DNA of 64,000 nucleotides, from assembly GCA_031769625.1 (NCBI GenBank), contig JAUIMM010002023.1:121724-185723 (forward strand), written 5' to 3'. Positions 45,101 through 57,727 of this stretch are shown piece by piece; positions within the stretch are counted from its first letter, which is position 1, and each line of letters begins with the position of its first letter. A program made the translations under genes and the position numbers. This DNA comes from Taudactylus pleione. Taxonomy: Eukaryota > Chordata > Amphibia > Anura > Myobatrachidae. The notes under the pieces were generated by a model that did no database searches, had not been told where the DNA came from, and was given only the letters and a program-made list of their open reading frames with translations.

Positions 45101-46332
45101 AATACACCATATTCTATACTATGTACCTCTTTACACCATATTCTATACTATGTACCACTATACTGTTCTACACCATATTCTATACAATGTACCACTATAC
45201 AGCTCTTCACCATATTATTTACTCTGTACCACTATACACCATACTCTATACTATGTACCACTTTACACCATATTCTATACTATGTACCACTATACACCAC
45301 ATTCTATACTATGTACCTCTATACACCATATTCTATACTTTGTACCTCTATACACCATATTCTATACTATATACCACTATACACCATATTCTATACAATG
45401 TACCGCTATACACCATATTCTATACTATATACAACTATTCAGCTCTACCCCATATTCTATACTCTGTACCACTATACACCATATTCCATACTATGAACCA
45501 CTATACAGCTCTACACCATATTCTTTACTGTCTACCACTATACACCTCTACACCATATTCTATACTATGTACCACTATACAGCTCTATTCCACTTTCTAT
45601 ACTATGTACCACTGTACAGCTCTACACCATATTCTATACTATTTACTACTATACACCACATTCTTTACTAAGTACCACTATACACCATATTCTATACTAT
45701 GTAGCACTATATATCCCATTCTGTACTATATACCACTACACAGCTCTACACCACATTCTATACTATGTACCACTATACACCATATTCTATACTATGTACC
45801 ACTATACAGCTCAACACCACATTCTATACTATGTACCACTATACACCATATTTAAGACTATGTACCACTATACACCATATTCTATACTATGTACCTCTAT
45901 ACTCCATATTCTATACTATGTACCTCTATACACCATATTCTATACTATGTACCACTCACTATACACCACATTCTATACTATGTACCACTATACACCATAT
46001 TCTATACTTTGTACCTCTATTCACTATGTTCTATACTATGTACCACAATACACCACATTCTATACTATGTACCACTATACAGCTTTACAACACATTCTAT
46101 AATATGTACTACTATACACCACATTCTATACTATAAACCACTATACAGCTCTACACAACATTCCATACTATGTACCACTATACACCATATTCTATACTAT
46201 GTACCATTATACAGCATTACACCACATTCTATAATATGTACTACTATACACCACATTCTATACTATAAACCACTATACAGCTCTACACAACATTCTATAC
46301 TATGTACCACTATACACCATATCCTATACTAT
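42130..46332 (+). repeat. 4203-bp segment X, copy 2
   Basis: Second copy of segment X, apparently without substitutions or indels relative to copy 1 where compared. By contrast, the flanking higher-order copies show many differences. Confidence 0.93.
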
Positions 46333-46649
46333 ATACCACTATATACCACATTCTATACTATGTACCACTATACAGCTCTACATCAAATTCTATACTATGT
46401 ACCACTATACAACACATTCTATACTATTTACCACTATACAACATATTCTATACTATAAACCACTATACAGCTCTACACAACATTCTATACTATGTACCAC
46501 TATACACCATATTCTATACTATGTACCTCTATACACCATAATTTATACTATGTACCACTAAACACCATATTCTATACTATGTAGCACTATACACCTTATA
46601 TACACCTTATTCTATACTATGTACCTCTATACACCATATTCTAAACTAT

Positions 46650-47700
46650 GTACGATTATACACCATATTTTATACTATGTACCACTATACACCATATTCT
46701 ATACTATGTACCTCTATACACCATATTTTATACTATATACCACTATTTATCACATCCTATACTATGTACCATTATACAGCTCTACACCACATTCTTTACT
46801 ATGTACCACAATACACCATATTCTATACTATGTACCACTATACAGCTCTACACCACATTCTACACTGTGTTCCACTATACACCACATTCTATACTATGTA
46901 CCATTATACACCATATTCTATACTATGTTCCACTATACAGCTCTTCACCACATTCTATACTATGTACCACTATACACCATATTCTATACTATGTACCACT
47001 ATACAGCTCTACACCACATTCTATACAATGTACCACTATACACCATATTCTATGTACCACTATACACAACATTCTAGACTATGTACCACTATACACCATA
47101 TTCTATAATATTTACCTTTATACACCATATTCTATACTATTTACCTCTATACACCATATTCTATACTATATACCACTATTAACCATATTCTCTACAATGT
47201 ACCACTATACACCATATTCTATACTATGTACCTCTATACACCATATTCTATACTATATACCACTATACACCACATCCTATACTATGTACCATTATACAGC
47301 TCTACACCACATTCTATACTATGTACCACAATACACCATATTCTATACTATGTACCACTATACAGCTCTACACCACATTCTACACTGTGTTCCACTATAC
47401 ACCACATTCTATACTATGTACCATTATACACCATATTCTATACTATGTTCCACTATACAGCTCTTCATACCCATTCTATACTATGTACCACTATACACCA
47501 TATTCTATACTATGTACCACTATACAGCTCTACACCACATTCTATACAATGTACCACTATACACCATATTCTATGTACCACTATACACCACATTCTAGAC
47601 TATGTACCACTATACACCATATTCTATAATATTTACCTTTATACACCATATTCTATACTATTTACCTCTATACACCATATTCTATACTATATACCACTAT
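46650..47700 (+). repeat. 0.52 kb tandem duplication
   Basis: Landmarks near 46770 (ACCATTATACAGC, then ACAATACACC), 46860 (TACACTGTGTTCCAC) and 47100 (TATAATATTTACC) recur about 520-530 bp later near 47290, 47385 and 47625. The second copy contains an odd junction CTCTTCATACCCATTC near 47460. Confidence 0.8.
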
Positions 47701-48519
47701 TAACCATATTCTATACAATCTACCACTATACACCATATTCTATACTATATACAACTATACAGCTCTACCCCATATTCTATACTATGTACCACTATACACC
47801 ATATTCTATACTATGAACCACTATACAGCTCTACACCACATTCTATACTATTTACCACTATACACCATATTCTATACTATGTACCACTATACACCTCTAC
47901 ACCATATTCAATGCTATGTACCACTGTACAGCTCTATACCACATTCTATACTACGTACAACTGTACAGCTCTACACCATATTCTATACTCTATACTGCTA
48001 TAGATCACATTCTATACTAAGTACCACTATACACCATATTCTATACTATGTAGCAATATACACCACATTCTATACTATGTAACACTATACAGCACTATAC
48101 CACATTCTATACTATGTACCACTATAATCCATATTCTATACTATGTACCACTATTCAGCTCTACACCACATTCTATTCTATGTACCACTATACACCATAT
48201 TCTAGACTATGTATCACTATACACCATATTCTATACTATTTACCTCTATACACCACATTCTATACTATGTACCACTATACACCACATTCTATACTAAGTA
48301 CCACTATACACCATATTCTATACTTTGTACCTCTATACACCATATTCTTTACAATGTACCACTTTACACCATATTCTATACTATGTACCACAATACACCA
48401 TATTCTATACTATGTTCCACTATACAACGTATTCCATACTATGTACCACTATACACCATATTCTATACTATGTACCTCTATACACCATATTCTATACTAT
48501 GTACCACTATACACCATAT

Positions 48520-49000
48520 TCTATACTATGTACCACAATACAGCTCTACACCATATTCTATACTATGTACAACTATACAGCACTACAACATATTCTATAC
48601 TATGTACCACTGTACACCATATTCTATACTATGTACCACTATACACCACATTCTATACTATCTACCACTATACAGCTCTACAACACATTCTATTCTATGT
48701 ACCACTAAACACCATATTCTATACTATGTACCACTATACAGATCTACACCACATTCTATACTATGTCCAACTATACAGCTCTACACCGTATTCTATACTA
48801 TGTTCTACTATACACCACATTCTATACTATGTACCACTTTACAGCTCTACACCATATACCACTATACACCACATTCTATACTATGTACCACTACATCACA
48901 CTCTATACTATGTACCACTATGCACCACTATACAGCACATTCTATACTATGTACCACTATACACCATATTCTATACTATGTACCTCTATACACCGTATTT
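48520..49000 (+). repeat. Partial third copy of the start of segment X
   Basis: Matches the first about 0.5 kb of segment X (42136 onward) at offset about 6391, including ACAACTATACAGCACTAC and GTCCAACTATACAGC, with several substitutions. It then diverges into a GTCTGACTATACACC stretch near 49260-49300. Confidence 0.8.
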
Positions 49001-49982
49001 TATACTATGTTCCACTATACAACATATTATATACTATGTAATTCTATACACCATATTCTATACTATGTACCACTATACAGCTCTACACCACATTCTATAC
49101 TATATACCACTATACACCATATTCTATACTATGTACCACTATACAGCTCTACACCACATTCTATATTATGTACCACTATACACCACATTCTATACTATGT
49201 ACCACTATACAGCTCTACACCACATTCTATACTATGTACCACTAAACACCATATTCTATGTCTGACTATACACCACATTCTAGACTATGTCTGACTATAC
49301 ACCATATTCTATACTATGTACCTCTATACACCATAATTTATACTATGTACCACTATACACCACGTTCTATACTATGTAGCACTATACACCTTATTCTATA
49401 CTATGTACCTCTATACACCATATTCTATACTATGTACGATTATACACCATATTTTATACTATGTACCACAAAACACCACATTCTATACTATGTACCTCTA
49501 AACACCATTTTCTATACTATGTACCACTATACACCATATTCTATACTATGTACCACTATACACTATATTCTATACTATGTACCACTATACACCATATTCT
49601 ATACTTTGCACCTCTATACACTTTATTCTATACTATGTACCACTATACACCACATTCTATACTATGTACCATTATACAGCTTTATAACACATTCTATACT
49701 ATGTACCACTATACACCACTTTCTATACTATGTACCACTATACAGCTCTACACCACATTATATACTATGTACCACTATACACCATATTCTATACTATGTA
49801 CCTCTATACACCATGTTATATACTATGTACCACTATACACCATTTTCTATACTATGTACCACTATACAGCTCTACACCACATTCTATAATATGTACCACT
49901 ATACACCATTTTCTATACTATGAACCACTATACAGCTCTACACCACATTCTATACTATGTACCATTATACAGCTTTATACCA

Positions 49983-50040
49983 CATTCTATACTATGTTCC
50001 ACTATACACCACATTCTATAGTGGTACATAGTATAGAATG
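49983..50040. repeat. Orientation switch 9 (+ to -): 24-bp hairpin, one mismatch
   Basis: Arm 49983-50006 pairs with arm 50017-50040 with one mismatch around a 10-nt loop, CACCACATTC at 50007-50016. Confidence 0.94.
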
Positions 50041-52626
50041 TCTTGTAGAGCTGTATAGTGTTACATAGAATAGAATATGGTGTAAAATGGTACATGGTAT
50101 AGAATATGTTGTATAATGGTACATGGTATATAATATGGTGTAGACCTGTATAGTGGTACATAGTATAAAATATGGAGTAGTGCTGTACAGTGGCACATAG
50201 TATAGAATATGGTATAGAGCTGTATTCTGGTACATAGTATAGAATATGGTGTATAGAGGTACATGGTATAAAATATTGTGTATAGAGGTATATAGTATAG
50301 AATATGGTGTACAGTGGAACATAGTATAGAATATGGTGTATAGTTGTACATAGTATAGAATATGGTGTATTGTGGTACATAGTATAGAATATGGTCTATA
50401 GTGGTACATAGTATAGAATATGGTGTATAGAGGTACATAGTAAAGAATATGATGTATAGTGTTACATTGTATAGAATGTGGTGTATTGTGGTACATAGTA
50501 TAGAATTTGGTGTAGAGCTGTATAGTGGTACATAGTATAAAATAAGGTGTAAAGAGGAACATAGCATAGAATGTGGTGTAGAGCTGTAAAGTGGTACATA
50601 GTATAGAATGTGGTGTATAGTGGTACATAGTATAGAATGTGGTATAAAGCTGTATAATGGTATATAGTATAGAATGTGGCGTATAGTGGTACATAGTATA
50701 GAATATGGTGTTTAGTGGTACATAGTATAGAATGTGGTGTAGAGCTGTATAGTGGTACATAGTATAGAATGTGGTATAAAGCTGCATAATGGTACATAGT
50801 ATAGAATGTGGTGTACAGTGGTAAATAGTACAGAATATGGTGATTAGTGGTACATAGTATAGAATAAGGTGTATAGTGGTATATAGTAAAGAATATGGTG
50901 CATAGAGGTACATAGTATAGAATATGGTGTATGATGGTACATAGAATAGAATATGGTGTATAGTGGTATATAGTATAGAATGTGGTGTATAGTGGTACAT
51001 AGTATAGAATAATAGAATATGGTGGATTGTGGAACATAGTATAGAATATGGTGTATAGTGATACATAGTATAGAATATGCTGTATAATACATAGTATAGA
51101 ATATGGGGTAGAGCTGTATAGTGCTACATAGTATAGAATATGGTGTAGAGCTGTATTGTGGTACATAGTATAGAATATGGTGTATAGTGGTAGATAGTAT
51201 AGAATATGGTGTATAGTGGTACATAATATAGATTATGTTCTATAGTTGTACATTGTATAGAATATGGTGTGTAGTGGTACATAGTATAGAATATGGTGTA
51301 TAGTGGTACATCGTATAGAATGTGGTGTAGAGCTGTATGTTGGTAGAAAGTGTAGAATATGGTGTATAGTGGTACATAGTATAGAATGTGGTGTAGAGCT
51401 GTTAATTGTTACATAGTATAGAATATGGTGTATAGTGGTACATAGTATAGAATATGGTGTATAGTTGTTCATAGTATATAATGTGGTTTACAGCTGTATA
51501 ATGGTACATACTATAGAATGTGGTATAAAGCTGTATAGTGGTACATAGTACAGAATATGGTGTATAGTAGCATATAGTATAGAATATGGTATAGAGCTGT
51601 ATTGTGGTATATAGTATAGAATATGGTGTAGAGCTGTAAAGTGGTACATAGTATAGAATATGGTGTAGAGCTGTATAGTGGTACATAGTATACTATATGG
51701 TGTATAGTGGTATATAGTATAGAATATGGTGTAGAGCTGTAAAGTGGTGCATAGTATAGAGTATTGTGTATAGTGATACATAGCATAGAATATGGTGTAC
51801 AGCGGTATAGTGGTATGTAGTATAGAATATGGTGTATAGTGCTACATAGTATAGAATATGGTGTATAGTGGTATATAGCATAGAATGTGGTGTAGAGCTG
51901 TATAGTGGCACATAGTATAGCTTATGGTGTATAGTGGTACATAGTATAAAATATGGTGTATAGAGGTACATAGTATAGAATGTGGTGTATAGTGGTGCAT
52001 AGTGGTACATAGTATAGAGTATAGTGTAGTGGTACATAGTGTAGAATGTGGTGTATAGTGGTATATGGTGTAGAGCTGTATAGTGGTACATAGTATAGAA
52101 TGTGGTGTATAGTAGTACATAGTATAGAATACGGTGTAGAGCTGTATAGTTGGACATAGTATAGAATGTGGTGTAGAGCTGTATAGTGGTACATAGTATA
52201 GAATATGGTGTATAGTGGAACATAGAATAGAATGTGTTGTAGAGCTGTATAGTGGTACATAGTATAGAATGTGGTGTATAGTGGTACATAGTATATAATA
52301 TGGTGTATAGAGGTACATAGTATAGAATATGGTGTATAGTGGTACATAGTATGGAATACGTTGTATAGTGGAACATAGTATAGAATATGGTGTATTGTGG
52401 TATATTGTATAGAATATGGTGTATAGTGGTACTTACTATAGAAAGTGGTGTATAGTGGTACATAGTATAGAATGTGGTGTATAGAGGTAAATAGTATAGA
52501 ATATGGTGTATAGTGATACATAGTCTAGAATATGGTGTATAGTGGTACATAGAATAGAATGTGGTGTAGAGCTGAATAGTGGTACATAGTATAGAATATG
52601 GATTATACTGGTACATAGTATAGAAT

Positions 52627-55600
52627 GTGGTGTAGTGCTGTATAGTGTTACATAGTATAGAATGTGGTGTATATTGCTACATAGTATAGAATATGGTGTA
52701 CAGTGGTACTTAGTATAGAATGTGATCTATAGCAGTATAGAGTATAGAATATGGTGTACAGTGGTACTTAGTATAGAATGTGATTTATAGCAGTATAGAG
52801 TATAGAATATGGTGTAGAGCTGTACAGTTGTACATAGTATAGAATGTGGTATAGAGCTGTATAGTGGTACATAGCATTGAATATGGTGTAGAGGTGTATA
52901 GTGGTACATAGTATAGAATATGGTGTATAGTGGTAAACAGTATAGAACGTGGTGTAGAGCTGTATAGTGGTTCATAGTATAGAATATGGTGTATAGTGGT
53001 ACATAGTATAGAATATGGGGTAGAGCTGTATAGTTGTATATAGTATAGAATATGGTGTATAGTGGTGCATTGTATAGAATATGGTTAATAGTGGTATATA
53101 GTATAGAATATGGTGTATAGAGGTAAATAGTATAGAATATGGTGTATAAAGGTAAATATTATAGAATATGGTGTATAGTGGTACATAGTCTAGAATGTGG
53201 TGTATAGTGGTACATAGAATATGGTGTATAGTGGTACATTGTATAGAATGTGGTGTAGAGCTGTATAGTGGTTCATAGTATAGAATATGGTGTATAGTGG
53301 AACATAGTATAGAATGTGGTGAAGAGCTGTATAATGGAACATAGTTTAGAATATGGTGTATAATGGTACATAGTATAGAATGTGGTGTATAGTGGAACAC
53401 AGTGTAGAATGTGGTGTAGAGCTGTATAGTGGTACATAGTATAGAATATGGTGTATTGTGGTACATAGTATAGAATGTGGTGTAGAGCTGTATAATGGTA
53501 CATAGTATAGGATGTGGTGTATAGTGGTACATAGTATAGAATATGGTGTATAGTGGTACATAGTATAGAATGTGGTGTAGAGCTGTATAGTGGTACATAG
53601 TATAGATTATTGTTTAGAACTGTATAGTGGTACAAAGTATAAAATGTGGTATATAGTGGTACATATTATAGAATGTGGTGTAGAGCCGTATAATGATACA
53701 TACTATAGAATGTGGTGTATAGTGTTACATAGTATAGAATATGGTGTATTGTGGTACATAGTATAGAATGTGGTGTTGAGCTGTATAATGGTACATAGTA
53801 TAGGATGTGGTGTATAGTGGTATATAGTATAGAATATGGTGTATATTGGTACATAGTATAGAATATGGTGTATAGAGGTACATAGTATAGAATGTGGTGT
53901 AGAGCTGTATAGTGGTACATACTATAGAATATTGTTTAGAGCTGTATAGTGGTACATAGTATAAAATGTGGTATATAGTGGTACATATTATAGAATGTGG
54001 TGTAGAGCTGTTAATTGGTACATAGTATAGAATATGGTGTATAGTGGTACATAGTATAGAATATGGTGTATAGTGGTTCATAGTATATAATGTGGTTTAC
54101 TGCTGTATAATGGTATAATGGTACATACTATAGAATGTGGTATAAAGCTGTATAGTGGTACATAGTATAGAATATGGTGTATAGTAGCATATAGTATAGA
54201 ATATGGTATAGAGCTGTATTGTGGTATATAGTATTTAATATGGTGTAGAGCTGTAAAGTGGTACATAGTATAGAATATGGTGTAGAGCTGTATAGTGGTA
54301 TATAGTATACTATATGGTGTATAGTGGTACATTGTATAGAATGTGGTGTAGAGCTGTATAGTGGTTCATAGTATAGAATATGGTGTATAGTGGTGCATTG
54401 TATAGAATATGGTTAATAGTGGTATATAGTATAGAATATGGTGTATAGAGGTAAATAGTATAGAATATGGTGTATAAAGGTAAATATTATAGAATATGGT
54501 GTATAGTGGTACATAGTCTAGAATGTGGTATATAGTGGTACATAGAATATGGTGTATAGTGGTACATTGTATAGAATGTGGTGTAGAGCTGTATAGTGGT
54601 TCATAGTATAGAATATGGTGTATAGTGGAACATAGTATAGAATGTGGTGAAGAGCTGTATAGTGGAACATAGTTTAGAATATGGTGTATAATGGTACATA
54701 GTATAGAATGTGGTGTATAGTGGAACACAGTGTAGAATGTGGTGTAGAGCTGTATAGTGGTACATAGTATAGAATATGGTGTATTGTGGTACATAGTATA
54801 GAATGTGGTGTAGAGCTGTATAATGGTACATAGTATAGGATGTGGTGTATAGTGGTACATAGTATAGAATATGGTGTATAGTGGTACATAGTATAGAATG
54901 TGGTGTAGAGCTGTATAGTGGTACATAGTATAGATTATTGTTTAGAGCTGTATAGTGGTACAAAGTATAAAATGTGGTATATAGTGGTACATATTATAGA
55001 ATGTGGTGTAGAGCCGTATAATGATACATAGTATAGAATGTGGTGTATAGTGTTACATAGTATAGAATATGGTGTATTGTGGTACATAGTATAGAATGTG
55101 GTGTAGAGCTGTATAATGGTACATAGTATAGGATGTGGTGTATAGTGGTATATAGTATAGAATATGGTGTATATTGGTACATAGTATAGAATATGGTGTA
55201 TAGAGGTACATAGTATAGAATGTGGTGTAGAGCTGTATAGTGGTACATACTATAGAATATTGTTTAGAGCTGTATAGTGGTACATAGTATAAAATGTGGT
55301 ATATAGTGGTACATATTATAGAATGTGGTGTAGAGCTGTATAATGGTACATAGTATAGAATGTGGTGTATAGTGTTACATAGTATAGAATATGATGTATA
55401 GTGGTACATAGTATAGAATGTGGTGTAGAGCTGTTAATTGGTACATAGTATAGAATATGGTGTATAGTGGTACATAGTATAGAATATGGTGTATAGTGGT
55501 TCATAGTATATAATGTGGTTTACAGCTGTATAATGGTACATACTATAGAATGTGGTATAAAGCTGTATAGTGGTACATAGTTTAGAATATGGTGTATAGT

Positions 55601-57727
55601 AGCATATAGTATAGAATATGGTATAGAGCTGTATTGTGGTATATAATATTTAATATGGTGTAGAGCTGTAAAGTGGTACATAGTATAGAATATGGTGTAG
55701 AGCTGTATAGTGGTACATAGTATACTATATGGTGTATAGTGGTATATAGTATAGAATACGGTGTAGAGCTGTAAAGTGGTGCATAGTATAGAGTATTGTG
55801 TATAGTGATACATAGCATAGAATATGGTGTAGAGCTGTATAGTGCTATGTACTATAGAATATGTTGTATAGTGCTACATATTATAGAATATGGTTTATAG
55901 TGGTATATAGTATAGAATGTGGTGTAGAGCTGTATAGTGGTACATAGTATAGCATATGGTGTATAGTGGTATATAGTATAAATTACGGTGTATAGAGGTA
56001 CATAGTATAGAATATGGTGTATAGTGGTACATAGTATAGAATGTGGTGTATAGTGGTGCATAGTGGTACATAATATAGAGTGTAGTGTAGTGGTACATAG
56101 TATAGAATGTGGTGTATAGTGGTATATGGTGCAGAGCTGTATAGTGGTACATAGTATAGAATGTGGTGTATAGTAGTACATAGTATAGAATACAGTGTAG
56201 AGCTGTAAAGTTGGACATAGTATAGAATGTGGTGAAGAGATGTATAGTGCTCCTTAGTATAGAATATGGTGTATAGTGGGACATAGAATAGAATGTGTTG
56301 GAGAGCTGTATAGTGGTACATAGTATAGAATGTGGTGTATAGTGGTACATAGTATAGAATATGGTGTACAGTGGTACATAGTATAGAATTTGGTGTAGAG
56401 CTGTATAGTTGTACATAGTATAGAATATGGTGTAGAGCTGTATTGTGGTACATAGTATAGAATATGGTGTATAGTGGTACATAGTATAGAATATGGTGTA
56501 TAGAGGTACATAGTATAGAATATGGTGTATAGTGGTACATAGTATGGAATACGTTGTATAGTGGAACATAGTATAGAATATGGTGTATTGTGGTACATAG
56601 TATAGAATATGGTGTAAAGTGGTACATTGTAAAGAATATGGTGTAAAGAGGTACAAAGTATAGAATATGGTGTATAGTGGTACTTAGTATAGAATGTGGT
56701 GTATAGTGGTACATAGTATAGAATGTGGTGTATAGAGGTAAATAGTCTAGAATATGGTGTATAGTGGTAAATAGAATAGAATGTGGTGTAGAGCTGAATA
56801 GTGGTACATAGTATAGAATATGGATTATACTGGTACATAGTATAGAATGTGGTGTAGTGCTGTATAGTGTTACATAGTATAGAATGTGGTGTATATTGTT
56901 ACATAGTATAGAATATGGTGTACAGTGGTACTTAGTATAGAATGTGATCTACAGCAGTATAGAGTATAGAATATGGTGTAGAGCTGTACAGTTGTACATA
57001 GCATAGAATGTGGTATAGAGCTGTATAGTGCTACATAGCATTGAATATGGTGTAGAGGTGTATAGTGGTACATAGTATAGAATATGGTGTATAGTGGTAA
57101 ATAGTATAGAATGTGGTGTAGAGCTGTATAGTGGTTCATAGTATAGAATATGGTGTATAGTGGTACATTGTATAGAATATGGTTAATAGTGGTATATAGT
57201 ATAGAATATGGTGTATAGAGGTAAATAGTATAGAATATGGTGTATAAAGGTAAATATTATAGAATATGGTGTAAAGTGGTACATAGTCTAGAATGTGGTG
57301 TATAGTGGTACATAGAATATGGTGTATAGTGGTACATTGTATAGAATGTGGTGTAGAGCTGTATAGTGGTTCATAGTATAGAATATGGTGTATAGTGGTA
57401 CACAGTATAGAATGTGGTGAAGAGCTGTATAGTGGAACATAGTTTAGAGTATGGTGTATAATGGTACATAGTATAGAATGTGGTGTATAGTGGAACACAG
57501 TGTAGAATGTGGTGTAGAGCTGTATAGTGGTACATAGTATAGAATATGGTGTATTGTGGTACATAGTATAGAATGTGGTGTAGAGCTGTATAATGGGACA
57601 TAGTATAGGATGTGGTGTATAGTGGTATATAGTATAGAATATGGTGTATATTGGTACATAGTATAGAATATGGTGTATAGTGGTACTTAGTATAGAATGT
57701 GATCTATAGCAGTATAGAGTATAGAAT
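52627..57727 (-). repeat. Higher-order repeat II, copy a (5101 bp)
   Basis: Starts at the landmark GTGGTGTAGTGCTGTATAG, which recurs at 57728 and 62938. Internal order: CAGCAGTATAGAG monomers, a 1.33-1.43 kb tandem pair, GTAGCATATAG, a GCATAGTGGTACATA compound monomer, and a second copy of the landmark at 56849. Confidence 0.88.
53038..55740 (-). repeat. 1.33-1.43 kb tandem pair inside copy a
   Basis: 53.04-53.92 kb recurs at 54.37-55.25 kb at offset 1328. After that the offset becomes about 1423 (GAGCTGTTAATTGGTACAT near 54005 and 55428) because the first copy lacks about 95 bp. The same pair is present in copy b at about 58.15-60.95 kb. Confidence 0.85.

Larger units (their letters stand above)
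28072..50016 (+). repeat. Satellite block 9, plus orientation, 22 kb
   Basis: The longest block of one orientation. Left part (28-36 kb): interleaved 1.5 and 4.5 kb repeats. Middle part (37-46 kb): two copies of an identical-looking 4.2 kb segment. Right part (46.6-49.3 kb): partial further copies. No unique insert was seen. Confidence 0.94.
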
